A DNA stretch of 64,000 nucleotides from Saccharum officinarum (GCA_020631735.1 CM036160.1:8400746-8464745), one strand, 5' to 3'; positions 1-11,297 are shown, counted from the first letter of the stretch. Notes: generated by a model from the sequence alone, not told the origin. Program-made: numbers and translations.

Positions 1-125
1 ATGTAGGTGAAATCAAAAACTAATTGCACAGTTTTGTTGTACTTTGCGAGACGAACATTTTGAGTCTAATTAATCAATTTTTAAACATTTTTTGCACTAA
101 AAAACAAAAGCTGCTACAGTGTTCC
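1..125. repeat. MITE remnant cut by window edge
   Basis: This stretch has the AT-rich wording typical of grass MITEs, such as a cgagacgaa motif followed by a tctaattaat motif. It resembles the interior of the elements at 446-596 and 801-1030, but its left end is outside the window. Its right end runs into a hairpin with 16-bp arms (110-125 and 130-145) around a 4-base loop. Family assignment is by resemblance only. Confidence 0.4.
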
Positions 126-145
126 GACCGGAACACTGTAGCAGC
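110..145. repeat. Short perfect hairpin
   Basis: The arms gctgctacagtgttcc (110-125) and ggaacactgtagcagc (130-145) are exact reverse complements separated by GACC. No gene lies around it. It is probably the end of, or an insertion scar beside, the adjacent MITE remnant. Positions 146-445 hold nothing I recognise. Confidence 0.6.
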
Positions 146-445
146 AGAGACCAATTCGGGCACCGAATACCGGATCTAAACACGGCCTCTATATGTAGGG
201 AGCTAGCAAGGTCGTTACAAAAGGATGCGATCAGACGATCCGGAATTTTTAATCCCCTCGTCTTCATCAGTCAGACAGTAACAGATCCTCCGCTGCGTGG
301 AGTCACCCAGGCCAGCCAGACCATGGGAAGGAATAGGGCTCTAATTTGACCACGCCATCCTGCGACAGGTAGTGTAATTAACAAACCAGCTGTTGCACTA
401 GGCCGTATCCACTCCCTTGGCTGCAGCCAGCTGCGAAACACTCGT

Positions 446-596
446 AGACTAATTGCATGTATGTCGGTACAGATTAAGAGTAATTTACGAGACGAATCTA
501 TTAAGCCTAATTAGTCCAAGATTGGAAACTTTTTGTCAAATAAGACGAAAGTGCTATAGTGTTTGCTAAACTTTAACTCCTCAAACCAAACACCCC
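446..596 (-). mobile_element. Tourist/PIF-like MITE, partial, inverted copy
   Basis: The reverse complement of this block closely matches 801-960: the same GTGTTTGG end, then gcactttcg, ttgacaaaaagtt, ggactaattaggc and attcgtctcgtaaa motifs in the same order. It is therefore a second copy of the same MITE in opposite orientation, lacking its distal end. Positions 597-800 hold no recognisable feature. Confidence 0.6.
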
Positions 597-800
597 TGAT
601 TAAACTACTTGCAACAGAGACTGACAACCAAACCTGTCAAACTTGGCCTGTTTCCAGTTGAATGTACGGGATGGGACTTGGGAGGCAGATTTGGGTAGCT
701 ACCTTCTCCAAAGCAACTCGTGAGTGCCTTCTCGACAGAGTTGGAGGGCGGCCCCGTGGAGGTGAAATAATTAGGGCATGTTTGGAGGATCTAAAACTAA

Positions 801-1030
801 GGAGGTGTTTGGTTATGGTGTTAAAGTTTAACAAACATTGTAGCACTTTCGTTTTATTTGACAAAAAGTTTTCAATTTTGGACTAATTAGGCTTAATAGA
901 TTCGTCTCGTAAATTACTCCTAATCTGTACCGACATGCATGCAGTTAGTCTACATTTAATACTCTATGCATTTGAGGGAACATTGATGTGATGAGAGTTA
1001 AACTTTAACCTCATGTAACCAAACAGGGCC
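801..1030 (+). mobile_element. Tourist/PIF-like MITE
   Basis: A block of about 230 bp begins GGAGGTGTTTGGTTA and ends TAACCAAACAGGGCC, giving imperfect terminal inverted repeats. The left flank is TAA and the right flank TAC, a degenerate version of the 3-bp target duplication of PIF/Harbinger MITEs. It has no coding capacity. Confidence 0.6.
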
Positions 1031-1230
1031 TACGTTTAGATGGACTAAAATTTAGTTGAGCTAAAGTTTATGTAGATCACTTCTAGTCAAATGGTGTTTG
1101 GATACATGGACTAAAAGTGAAGTAAAAGCACAAAAAAAGAACCTACACATAGACTCATGGTCACTTTTTAGTCCACATTTGCCAACTAATGGACTAATTG
1201 CAAGTTGAAGTAGGTATCCAAACAGGTCCT
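1026..1230. mobile_element. Second MITE-like block abutting the first
   Basis: It starts GGGCCTACGTTTAGATGGAC and ends with the near-inverse GGTATCCAAACAGGTCC. The interior repeats agtccat/ggacta words in both orientations, as in non-autonomous DNA transposons. It shares the end sequence of the preceding MITE, so the exact border is uncertain. Positions 1231-1754 hold no gene or repeat that I recognise. Confidence 0.4.
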
Positions 1231-1764
1231 TAGCAAGGCCTCTTGTGATGGTGTCCTATGACGTTAGGGGGCTAATAGCTTCTAGCATATAGCGTAAATG
1301 TTCATGTCGGTGTGTTTTGTATCACAAACTAGTAAATTTAGTATAGTGTGTTAGTTCAGATGGTTTAACACTAAGAAATTTAGAGATGTATACTAGTTTA
1401 GATAATGATCCCTACGTCCAATGTGGATGTATTCATGTTCCTAGGCACCAAAACCTCTGGTTTGCACTCAGAGTTAAAAACAGGAGCGAGATAGTTGACA
1501 ATGTCTAGTGATTATGATACCGCATAAGAAAAAGTATAGGGGCCCCACATGTCAGTCGGACAGGATGAGGCTCTCCACTAATGTTGCTTCGCCCTCTCCT
1601 CCACTGTTGTTGTACGTCATGGGTGAGTGGCAGAAAATTCAGACCCATCCCCCATCAAATCTGCTGACATGGGAAGGGAAGGGACTTGCCCTAGTGGTTT
1701 GCCCACGCCTAGGTTAGCGGAGCAATGCCGTCACGATTGCCGTCGTCGTCTTCCATTCCACATA

Positions 1765-2482
1765 GGAAAAAGTCTACTTGACCCCCCCAACTATGGGGGG
1801 TCGTCTACTTTATCCTCGAACTATGAAACGGTCTAATTTACCCTCTGAACTTTGCAAAACCGGCCAAATCACCCCTCGAGCGGTTTTGGGCGGTGGTTTT
1901 GCTACAGTAACAGCTGTTTTGCTACAGTAACAGCGGTTTTGTCTTTTTCTTTTTTTATTTATTTCGTCTGAATCTTTGAAAAATCATAGTAAATCACAGA
2001 AAAATCATAAAATGGAAAATCCAATTTTGTTGGACTCCACATGAGTAGATCTACACAGTGAATATATAATATAGTATGCTTTAGTACAAAGTTTTTGTTG
2101 TATGAATTATTCAAATTAATTACAGAAAAAAATAGATTCAAATTTACAGCAAAAAAACTTTGTTCTAAAGCATACTATATTATATGTTCATTGTGTACAT
2201 CTACTCATGTGGAGTCCAACAAAATTGGATTTTCCATTTTATGATTTTTCTGTGATTTACTATGATTTTTCAAAGATTTAGACGAAATAAATAAAAAAAG
2301 AAAAAGACAAACCGTTGTTACTGTAGCAAAACATCTGTTACTGTAGCAAAACCACCGTCCAAAACCGCTCGAGGGGGTGATTTGACCGGTTTTGCAAAGT
2401 TCAGGGGGTAAATTAGACCGTTTCATAGTTCGGGGGTAAAGTAGACGACCCCCATAGTTGGGGGGTCAAGTAGACTTTTTCC
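1765..2482. mobile_element. Hairpin-type non-autonomous MULE-like element
   Basis: This 718-bp element is almost wholly palindromic. Arms of roughly 330 bp face each other around an AT-rich centre near 2095-2150. Both ends read GGAAAAAGTCTACTTGACC inward. The 10-mer ATTCCACATA flanks it directly at 1755-1764 and 2483-2492, the 9-10 bp target duplication typical of Mutator-like elements. Each arm also holds a short internal direct repeat of the word tttgctacagtaaca. No transposase is encoded. The perfect target duplication argues for a fairly recent insertion, while arm mismatches show some drift. Confidence 0.85.
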
Positions 2483-2896
2483 ATTCCACATAGGATAACT
2501 ATAGTGCAGGTCTTGGCGTAATCTCCGTTCATGTCTTATCCTCAAACAACGGTTAACAAGTGGATCCCTCGTATTGAGATGTGGCGAGCGTGAGGCAGTC
2601 CACTACCGGAGGTGATGCTGGCAAGCGGGAGCGCGGCTCACCGGCGGCAAGGGCGCGGCTCACCGGTGGCGGAGGTGCGAGCGGGCAGCGGTGGCGCGGC
2701 TGCTCGACTGGCGTGGGCAGGCGCGGGCAGGGACGGGCTGGCGCGCGCGCGAGCGAGGGCCGGCGCGGGCAGGAGACTCGACAGGGCTTGCCGGAGGTGA
2801 GGAAGACGGCAAAGGCGCGGCGGCTCCGGCGGATTTGGCGAGATAGGGCAGGCGGCGGCGGAAGAGGCTCGGGCGGATGAGAAAACACGGCCGAGG

Positions 2897-3290
2897 ACGA
2901 ACCGTTATATGAAGGGGTTAGATCCGCTCGACACGTGATGACCGGACGCGGTGGTCGTTATGACCGGACGCGGTGGTGCAGCGTCCGGTCACACTCCAGT
3001 AAGCTCCTGGAGTGACCGGACGCGTCCGGTGAGGACTGACCGGGCGCGGTCAGAGTCCGGTCGAGGGGAGCTCGGGAATTCATCGCGAATGACCGGACGC
3101 GGTGGTGGTAACCGGGACCGGACGCGGTGGTCAACAGCGGCGCGTCCGGTGCAGCGTCCGGTCACTAGATCTGGAGTTGGTCTTCTGGATGACCGGACGC
3201 GCTGGTGGACGCCGGGACCGGACGCGGTGGTGAAGCATCACTGCGTCCGGTGCAGCGTCCGGTCCAGCGTCCGGTCACTGTTCTTCGCCC
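2897..3290 (-). promoter_or_regulatory. Palindromic CCGGACGCGTCCGG cluster and TATA-like box after pol
   Basis: Between 2936 and 3285 the half-site GACCGGACGCG or its complement recurs about a dozen times, resembling the cluster in the LTR U3. On the minus strand it is followed by CATATAAC and an 11-mer TAACGGTTCGT (2897-2907) that also occurs just upstream of the LTR TATA box. The next 300 bp (2583-2890) are very GC-rich and CCGCCG-repetitive, like a plant 5' leader; a proline/arginine-rich frame lies there on the minus strand, conserved in the other copy. The promoter role is inferred. Confidence 0.4.
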
Positions 3291-3768
3291 TTCTTCGTTC
3301 TGAACTACGACACGACTTCTCCCAATCAGGTTCCAATTCAAAAAGACAAATAAACACCAATTGGAACACGATATGAGTGACCTCACTCAAACCCTCAAAT
3401 TTTTCAAAATAGATTGCCTTAGGCTAGTATTATTTTTAAGAAAATAGGCAATAAACACCCAAGGAGCAACATATGACCATGCAATAGAGTTTTTGAACCT
3501 TTAGGAGCGTCAAAATGCTCTCTTTATCCATGGACGAACACAGAGGTTGCTCAAAGCGAAACCGAAAAGAAACGCCAAACAAACAACCATGCATATGCAA
3601 TGCAATACAAGAAGGTAAAGCTAGGATGCTTGTCAAGTTTGATCCACGGTTAGGCTTCTTCACTCCTCCAAAGAAGGGTTATCGTAACCGTGTTAGCCAA
3701 GCCCTAAACGCATTGCGATAAAATAAACATGACATATTATACAATGCAATGCAAGGGACAACACACGC

Positions 3769-6700
3769 TCATTTTTTAAAGTTGCTAGAATCAAGCACAT
3801 TGAGTTCACTTCTTAACCTACAAAAGGTTGCCTCATCCAAAGGTTTAGTGAAGATATCCGCTAATTGATTTTCACTTCTTACACCTTCTAGTGATATGTC
3901 ATTTTTAGCAACGTGATCTCTTAGAAAGTGATGGCGGATATCAATGTGCTTGGTGCGAGAGTGTTGTACCGGATTGTTAGCAATTTTAACGGCACTTTCA
4001 TTATCACATAAAAGTGGCACCTTTTCAAGAACAATTCCATAGTCTAGGAGGGTTTGTTTCATATATAAGATTTGTGCACAACAAGCCCCCGCGGCAATGT
4101 ATTCCGCCTCGGCGGTGGACAAAGCCACACTATTTTGCTTTTTAGATGACCAAGATACTAAAGATCTTCCAAGCAAATGGCACCCTCCGGATGTGCTTTT
4201 TCTATCAATTTTGCAACCGGCATAGTCCGAATCGGAATAGCCAACTAGTTGGAATCTAGCTCCTTTGGGATACCAAAGACCAATGCTTGGGGTGAGCTTA
4301 AGATATCTTAGGATTCTTTTTACGGCACTTAAGTGAGGTTCTTTAGGGCACGCTTGAAAGCGGGCACACATGCACACACTAAACATGATATCGGGCCTAG
4401 ATGCGGTAAGGTACAACAAGCTACCAATCATAGAACGGTAGAGAGTTTGATCAACCGGTTTACCTCCCTCATCTAGGTCGAGATGTCCATTTGATGGCAT
4501 TGGGGTCTTGATTGGTTTGCATTCTTCCATCTTGAATCTTTTGAGAAGATCCTTGGTATACTTTTCTTGAGAGATGAAAATCCCTTCTCTCATTTGCTTT
4601 ACTTGAAATCCAAGGAAGAATGTGAGCTCACCAATCATTGACATCTCGAACTCCTTCGACATCAATTTACCAAATTCCTTACAATAATCTTCATTTGTTG
4701 ATCCGAAGATGATATCATCAACATATACTTGACAAATAAATATCTCCCCATTAAACTTCTTGGTGAATAGTGTGGTGTCGACCTTCCCAATGGTGAAGCC
4801 CTTCTCAATGAGGAAGTCCCGGAGGCGCTTATACCACGCTCTAGGGGCTTGCTTGAGCCCATATAACGCCTTGGACAACCTATAAACATGATTAGGATAT
4901 CTAGGGTCTTCAAACCCGGGAGATTGATTAACATAGACTAGTTCATTTATAAAGCCATTTAAGAATGCACTTTTCACATCCATTTGATATAGTTTCATAT
5001 CATGATGTGATGCATATGCAAGGAGGATACGAATGGCTTCAAGTCTTGCAACGGGTGCAAAGGTCTCTCCAAAATCAAGACCTTCAACTTGAGAGAACCC
5101 CTTTGTAACTAGTCTTGCCTTGTTCCTCACCACTATGCCTTGGTCATCTTGCTTGTTTCGGAACACCCACTTGGTTCCAATGACTCTTGCACCTTTAGGA
5201 TGCTCTTCAAGTGTCCATACTTGATTGCGGGTGAAGTTGTTCAATTCTTCATGCATTGCATTCACCCAATCCGGATCTTGAAGAGCTTCTTCTACATTCT
5301 TAGGTTCAACGCAAGAGACAAAAGAGTGATGTTCAACAAAAGAAGCTAGCTTTTGAGATCGAGTCATTACTCCCTTTGTAGGACTCCCTATGATGAGATC
5401 TTGTGGATGTGCTTGAAGTAGTGGTGAGTTTCTTCTATCAACCACTTGAGGAGGTGGATGGGGAGCATCAACATCTTGAGCTTGTGCCTCGGCTTGTTCA
5501 TGAGAGACATAAGTGTCTTCATTTTCAACTCTCTCATTCTTGTTATCATCTTGAGGCACACGTGATGAAGATGGTGGATCAACAATTTGTACATCGTCAT
5601 CATCATCTTTTGGCTTGATGTCTCCCACCGGCATGTTCTTCATGGCCTCCCTCAAGGGTTCATCACCTACATCATCACAATTCTCAATTGCTCCTTGGGA
5701 GCCGTTAGATTCATCAAATTCCACATCATATGTTTCTTCAACCAAACCGGTGGCATGGTTAAATACTCTATATGCTTTGGACTTTGATGAGTAACCAACA
5801 AGAAAACCAGTATCACAACGTCTTTGAAACTTCCCTAGGTGTTGACGCTTCTTGTAGATGTAACATTTGCAACCAAACACCCGGAAGAAAGAGACGTCCG
5901 ACTTCTTTCCATTAAGCAACTCATAGGGGGTCTTGCCAAGAAACTTTTGTAGGAAGAGGCGATTTGAAGCATAGCATGCGGTGTTGATTGCCTCGGCCCA
6001 CAACTTCTCCGGAGTGTTGTACTCATCTAGCATTGTTCTTGCAAGGGTGATCAAAGTTCGGTTCTTTCTCTCAACTACACCATTTTGTTGAGGAGTGTAG
6101 GTTGAAGAGACCTCATGCTTGATTCCAATTTCATCACAATAAGCTTCAATGTTGGTGTTGTCAAACTCTTTGCCATTGTCACTTCTAATCTTCTTTATCT
6201 TGACTTCGAATTCATTTTGAGCTCTCTTTGCAAACTTCTTGAAGCAATTTGCCACTTCGGATTTGTCATGAAGGAAGAAAGTCCATGTATACCTTGAGTA
6301 GTCATCCACTATCACAAGATAATAGAGATTACCACCCAAGCTCTTGTATGTTGTAGGCCCAAACAAATCCATGTGTAGAAGTTCTAGCACTCTTGAAGTT
6401 GACATGAAAGCTTTGGTTGGATGAGTGTTTGCAACTTGTTTGCCCGCTTGACATGCACTACAAGGTTTGTCCTTTTCAAACTTCACATCCTTCAATCCTC
6501 TCACTAGTTCTTTCTTCAATAGCTTGTTGAGAGTGTTCATTCCAACATGAGCAAGCCTCCTATGCCAAAGCCAACCAAGTGAGGTCTTGGTGAACAAACA
6601 TGTCATCAAATTTGTATCTTCGGAGGTGAAGTCAACAAGATAAAGATTGTTGTATCTAAAGCCTTTGAATATCACTTGCTTGTCATCTATCTTTGAAACT

Positions 6701-6993
6701 TTCACTTCATTTAGTGTGAACAAGCATTGGAAGCCAAGGTCACAAAGTTGCCCAACGGATAACAAGTTGAAACTCAATGAAGCAACATAGAGCACATTTG
6801 AGAGTGAGTGATCATGTGATATTACAATCTTGCCTATACCCTTGACTTTGCTCTTTGAATTATCCCCAAATGTGATCTTCTCTTGACATATTCCATTCTC
6901 TTCAATGGTGGTGAACATACGAGGATCACCGGTCATATGTTGAGTGCAACCACTATCAATAACCCAATGAGATCCACCGGTTTTGTAGTTCAC
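3769..6993 (-). CDS. pol: Sirevirus pol polyprotein (protease, integrase, RT, RNase H)
   Basis: An uninterrupted frame of 1074 codons. Domains in order: aspartic protease with DSGC near residue 13; GAG-pre-integrase zinc region (HRRLAH, then CSAC); integrase core with MDLFGP, IVDDYSR, SDNGKEF and PQQNGVVERKN; an acidic linker; copia reverse transcriptase from GTKWVFRNK through YQMDVKSAFLNG to the YVDD catalytic box; and RNase H with YSDSDYAGC, STAEAEY and CDNESA. It would process the polyprotein, copy the RNA and integrate the DNA. The frame opens at a GTG directly after a TAG stop and is not in frame with gag, so the first codon is uncertain. Unlike the copy at 49865-53084 it has no internal breaks, but the element lacks a 3' LTR and should not be able to move by itself. 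Confidence 0.93.
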   Translation of the reverse strand: MNYKTGGSHWVIDSGCTQHMTGDPRMFTTIEENGICQEKITFGDNSKSKVKGIGKIVISHDHSLSNVLYVASLSFNLLSVGQLCDLGFQCLFTLNEVKVSKIDDKQVIFKGFRYNNLYLVDFTSEDTNLMTCLFTKTSLGWLWHRRLAHVGMNTLNKLLKKELVRGLKDVKFEKDKPCSACQAGKQVANTHPTKAFMSTSRVLELLHMDLFGPTTYKSLGGNLYYLVIVDDYSRYTWTFFLHDKSEVANCFKKFAKRAQNEFEVKIKKIRSDNGKEFDNTNIEAYCDEIGIKHEVSSTYTPQQNGVVERKNRTLITLARTMLDEYNTPEKLWAEAINTACYASNRLFLQKFLGKTPYELLNGKKSDVSFFRVFGCKCYIYKKRQHLGKFQRRCDTGFLVGYSSKSKAYRVFNHATGLVEETYDVEFDESNGSQGAIENCDDVGDEPLREAMKNMPVGDIKPKDDDDDVQIVDPPSSSRVPQDDNKNERVENEDTYVSHEQAEAQAQDVDAPHPPPQVVDRRNSPLLQAHPQDLIIGSPTKGVMTRSQKLASFVEHHSFVSCVEPKNVEEALQDPDWVNAMHEELNNFTRNQVWTLEEHPKGARVIGTKWVFRNKQDDQGIVVRNKARLVTKGFSQVEGLDFGETFAPVARLEAIRILLAYASHHDMKLYQMDVKSAFLNGFINELVYVNQSPGFEDPRYPNHVYRLSKALYGLKQAPRAWYKRLRDFLIEKGFTIGKVDTTLFTKKFNGEIFICQVYVDDIIFGSTNEDYCKEFGKLMSKEFEMSMIGELTFFLGFQVKQMREGIFISQEKYTKDLLKRFKMEECKPIKTPMPSNGHLDLDEGGKPVDQTLYRSMIGSLLYLTASRPDIMFSVCMCARFQACPKEPHLSAVKRILRYLKLTPSIGLWYPKGARFQLVGYSDSDYAGCKIDRKSTSGGCHLLGRSLVSWSSKKQNSVALSTAEAEYIAAGACCAQILYMKQTLLDYGIVLEKVPLLCDNESAVKIANNPVQHSRTKHIDIRHHFLRDHVAKNDISLEGVRSENQLADIFTKPLDEATFCRLRSELNVLDSSNFKK

Positions 6994-7007
6994 CTACACA
7001 CAAGAGA

Positions 7008-9365
7008 TCAAGCTTTTTGTTTAGGGATCCAAACTTGAGAGGGGCCCTTGACTTTCTCCACTAGTGACTTGGCAACCCATATTTTCTTTGGTCTATTCTT
7101 GTTTGGGGGACCCAAAAACATGACTTTCATCTTTCCATTTGAATATTTTCTTAGCATATAATGAGCATTGAAGGCGAAAGGTCTAGCATGCTTGGGCAAG
7201 GGTTGTGGTGGTGGAGTTTTGCATTCATGAGCAAAGTGACCTTCTTGACCACACTCAACACATCTCTTTGGCTTGGACTTTGACTTGCTTTGTTGTTGTT
7301 GTTGAGCTTTTGCTTTTTTCTCTTGATTTGCCAAGTACCCAATACCACTTCTATCCATCTTCATTACGGTGTTCATGAGGAGCTCACTTTGCAAATGTTG
7401 GCCTCTTGTGAACTTGCTTAGGCCGGTCTTGAGATGCTCTTTTTCTTGCTTGAGCTTTTTGTTTTCTTCAATGAGTGACTCATTTGTTGGTTGCTTCTCA
7501 AGAGCCATCAAACCTTTTAGCTTCTTGTTCTCATTTGCAAGCTTCTCATTCTCACACTTGATCTTGGCATAATCATCATAGTTGCTTGACTCAACCACAC
7601 TCTTGCCTTTGCTACTAGAACCTTGCTCAATGCTTTCAATGATCAAATCATCACATGATGTAGCTATATCACACTTAACAACATAGTTAGTAGCATCATG
7701 TGTCTCAAGAGCAAGTTCATTAGCAACCACAAGACTATCATAGTCAATTTTTAATGTGGTGTATTTGTCCTTTAGAGAATTATGTCTAGTGATGAGCTCA
7801 TCATGCTTCTTCTCAAGTTTATCATGTTGATCTTTAAGCTCTTTATAAGAGGTTTTGAGCTCCTTGAGAGTGGAAGACATCACTTCATTTTGAACTCTAA
7901 GCTCACCACTAGTCTTTTGAATATTTTCAAGCTTGGATGAGAGTGATTCATTTTCATTTTGAAGATCAGCATTTTCATTTCTAGTCCTTCTTATGATTTT
8001 AGTGTATTTGTTTAGCAATTTTACAAGTTCATCATAAGAAGGTGTGTCATATTCATCATCACTATCACTATCATCATTATCATCACTATCATGGTTTTAT
8101 ACCTTTCGTTCACCCTTGGCCATAAGGCATAGGTGAGTAGTGGACGATGATGGTGAAGGAGGCGGTGAAGGTGGTGATGAAGATATCGGTGAAGATGATG
8201 GCCCCATCACAAATGCGGCAACCTTCTCTTTCTCATCATCGCTCTCATCTTCGGAGGACTCACAAGATGATTCAATGTCGGTGAGCCAATCACCAACAAT
8301 GTATGTCTTTCCTCCCTTCTTCTTCTTGTGAAACTCCTTCTTCTTGCCATCCTTCTTCTTGTATGGCTTGTTCTTCTTCTTCTCTTCTTCTTCATCACTT
8401 GAATCATTTTTCTTGCCCTTGTTCTTGTTCTTGTACTTGTACTTGTCTTTTGGTGGTCTAGGGCATTGATGAGCTAGGTGGCCAAGTTCACCACAATTGT
8501 AGCAATCCATCTCCGAGATTGGCTTTCTCTTGCTACTTGTGAAGAATTTCTTCTTCTTGCCATCGAACTTGATGCCACTCTTGTTGAGCTTCTTTAGCAT
8601 CTTGGTGGTCTTTCTCACCATGAGTGCAAGTGATTCATCATCAACATCACTTTCACTTGAGCTTTCTTGCACCATCATGGCTTGGCCCTTCTTCTTCTTC
8701 TTGTCATGACTAGCTTTGAAGGCCAAGTCTCTCTTCTTGGAAGATGATGAGCCCTCTTCCAGAGTGATATGCATGTACATCTCATGAGCATTGATTTTTC
8801 CTAATACTTGAGTCGGTGTTGTGGTGGAAAGATCACTTTGGTGAAGCACCGTGACAATGTGACCATACTTCTCAACGGGAAGCACACTCAAGATCTTCCT
8901 TGCAACATCCGATTGGCTCATTTTAGTGAGCCCAAGAGCATTGAGGTCCTCTACAAGAACATTCAAGCGAGTGTACATGTCATTAGCACTTTCTTTGGGA
9001 AGCATCTCAAAAGAATTAATTTTCTTTAAAGCTATGTGATAGCTTTCCTCACGCTCACTCTTAGTTCCCTCATGGAGAGCACAAAGATTTTCCCACAATT
9101 CATGAGCGTTCTTTGCATTACGCACACGATTGAAGATATCTTTGCCTAAGCCCCGGTAGAGTGCATTTTTGGCCTTTGCATTCCACCGGTCGTACTTCTC
9201 CTCGTCACCAATGGGGTTTGCGGGATCCTTGATAGCGGGAAGCCCTTGGGTTGCGGCTCTAAGACATCCAACATCTATGGCTTCGAGATACGCCTCCATG
9301 CGGATTTTCCAATATGGAAAATCATCCCCCTCAAAGGTGGGAGGTGGTCCTTCCCCGTTAGACAT
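7008..9365 (-). pseudogene. gag: Sirevirus gag with one premature stop
   Basis: The capsid/nucleocapsid frame starts at ATG 9363-9365 about 40 bases after the primer-binding site. The N-terminal half is a copia-type gag domain (UBN2-like), followed by a lysine-rich stretch and a zinc knuckle CYNCGELGHLAHQC. An acidic serine-rich region, a long heptad-like coiled coil and a second knuckle CVECGQEGHFAHEC follow. It would package element RNA into particles. The frame is broken by one TAA at 8097-8099, where the plus-strand copy has CAA, a C-to-T change; the frame is otherwise open on both sides (8100-9365 and 7008-8096). It ends with TGA 14 bases before the pol frame opens. Confidence 0.9.
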
Positions 9366-9404
9366 CTTGCTCTAGGCGGTAAAGCCTAAAAAAGGAGCAA
9401 CACG

Positions 9405-9416
9405 GCTCCGATACCA
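9405..9416 (-). promoter_or_regulatory. Primer-binding site of truncated sirevirus
   Basis: On the minus strand the LTR end TTTCA is followed by ATTGGTATCGGAGCCG. TGGTATCGGAGC is close to the complement of the initiator methionine tRNA 3' end used by copia elements (usual form TGGTATCAGAGC). Confidence 0.85.
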
Positions 9417-9418
9417 AT

Positions 9419-11022
9419 TGAAATGATCAAGATGCCCAAGAGGGGGGGTGAATTGGGCTTTTCTAAAAATTAAATGCAAGAATTAAATCCTACAAGCCGG
9501 AATTCACCCCTAGTGTCTACTTGTGTTCCTAGAGAGTCTACCGATACAAAGTTTTCCACCCTAGTTTCCAATCCTAGTCTAGCATGGCAAATCTAGGAAT
9601 GTAAAACAAGCAATGAAAGTAAATACGAGAATGTAAATGCTTGAATGTAAAGGGGCAAGGAACACGGCAATGTTTTTCCGAGGTATCGGAGAGTCGCCAC
9701 TCCCCACTAGTCCTCGTTGGAGCACCCGCGTAAGGGTGTAGCTCCCCCTTGATCCGCGTAAGGATCAAGTGCTCTCTACGGGTTGATTCTTTGACACTCC
9801 GTCGCGGTGAATCACCCAAAACCGCTCACAAGATGAGTTGGGTCATCCACAAGCTCCGCCGGATGATCACCGAACTCCCAATCACCACCACGCCGTCTAG
9901 GTGATGGCGATCACCAAGAGTAACAAGCTAGAACTCTCACTTGACCACTACGAGCCCAAATGAGAAGGTGGATGCACACTTGCTACTCTCTAATCGCTAG
10001 TGAGGAACTCTCAAGCTTTGATTCTCAAATCTCTATCCTCACTAGTGCTCTTGCACTCCCTTGCACTCCAAAGGTGTTTTTCAGTTGATCAAATGAGCAA
10101 GAGACCTCTAAAAGAGGTGGTGGGGATGTATTTATACACCCCACAGACAAAACGAACCGTTACCCGCTGACTCAGCAAAACACGGGCTGACCGGACGCGC
10201 CGGTTGAACTGACCGGACGCGCCGGTCGCTCGTAACGGTCGAAATCCGAAAATCAACTGAGTGACCGGACACACCGGTCAGGGGCGACCGGACGCGTCCG
10301 ATCGTGCAGGGAGCATACTGTACTCGCACCGGACGCGCGACCGCGTCCGATCGGTGATGACCGGACGCGTCCGGTCGTCTCTGGACCTTACTGGACTGTG
10401 ACCGGACGCGCCGATCACACCCAGGTCGCGTCCGATCAGGTGTTTCCCTCAAGTGACACGTGTCGACTTCTGACCACCGCGTCCGGTCCTCGCGAGGACC
10501 GCGTCCGGTCGTCAGAGCTGAAACCCTAGCCGCGGAACTGTACTGACCGGACGCGTCCGGTCATGCCGAGGACCGCGTCCGATCATGGGAAAATGACCCG
10601 AAACTCTCCGAAACGCGTCACAACTTGAACCAAGTTGCTTTCAACTGAACTTTGAGCTATTCTAGAGCTGCCTAGCGCCAAGTTTAACAAGTGTGCACCA
10701 CACCTAAATGTAGGACTCGCCTAGGTCAAGCTCTCATGCCCCCCCTTTATAGTACGGCCAAAAGAGAAAAACGAAGATCCTAACGATTATTCCAAATGTA
10801 TCTCAACACCTCGACATCCGGAACTAACCGTCCTTAATCTTGACGTCACTCTTTTGAAAACCGAAACGATTTCCATCAAGGGGCATGAATACCATGGTGC
10901 CCAAAGCAGTTAAAACCTCCATGACCTAACTTACCAAAGTTTCTGCAAAACACACGTTAGTCATGGTAATAAAGCGTTGTCATCAATTGCCGAAACCAAA
11001 CCTCGGGGCCTAGATGCTTTCA
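9419..11022 (-). repeat. 5' LTR of truncated sirevirus
   Basis: A 1604-bp LTR reading TGAAAGCATC to TTTCA on the minus strand. It matches the LTRs at 45854-47455 and 57674-59280 throughout. U3 carries about a dozen GACCGGACGCGTCCGGTC-type sites between roughly 10180 and 10590. The TATA box TATAAATA lies at 10129-10136, placing the transcript start just below that coordinate. Confidence 0.93.
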
Positions 11023-11027
11023 AAAGG

Positions 11028-11297
11028 CATTCATCTTGTTCGCATATGTTGATTTGTTGTGAAAGAAAAACACTGTTTGTTGGCTGAAAAAGTAATTCAA
11101 GCGAACAGGGTGATTGCTTAAAGTTAAGGTTTTATCAATCAATGATTTAAAAATAGCTACAATGCACATGGGTTGCCATACAAAGAGGAAACTAGTATAT
11201 GAATAAAAATGAACAAGTATATCGATATAAGTTTAAGATAAACATTTTATATTAGCGGTAGTTTGGCATGAGTACTGGTCCTTCGTGTACGAAAGAG
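11028..11297. other. Short spacer between sirevirus and LINE, MITE-like piece
   Basis: At 11033-11114 a short block has near-inverse ends (CTTGTTCGC and GCGAACAGGG) with ttggctgaaaaag inside, a wording common to small grass DNA-transposon derivatives. The rest of the spacer, to the LINE target duplication, shows no feature. Confidence 0.3.

Larger units (their letters stand above)
2583..11022 (-). mobile_element. Sirevirus (Ty1/copia), 3'-truncated copy
   Basis: On the minus strand the order is 5' LTR (9419-11022), primer-binding site, gag, pol, palindromic cluster and GC-rich leader, then an abrupt stop at about 2583. The homologous plus-strand element at 45854-59280 continues beyond the equivalent point (about 54232) for another 5 kb with ORF3, polypurine tract and 3' LTR; all of that is absent here. 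The five bases after the LTR (AAAGG, 11023-11027) should be one target duplication, but its partner is lost. The hairpin MULE lies about 100 bp beyond the break. Confidence 0.93.

Noticed and set aside
2581..2880. Open frames on the plus strand opposite the sirevirus leader
   Set aside because: Antisense reading of GC-rich sequence with few stop codons; no domain.
2553..2888. Proline/arginine-rich frame after pol (minus), also 53928-54359 (plus)
   Set aside because: Low-complexity translation of CCGCCG-rich DNA with different ends in the two copies; read as leader, not protein.
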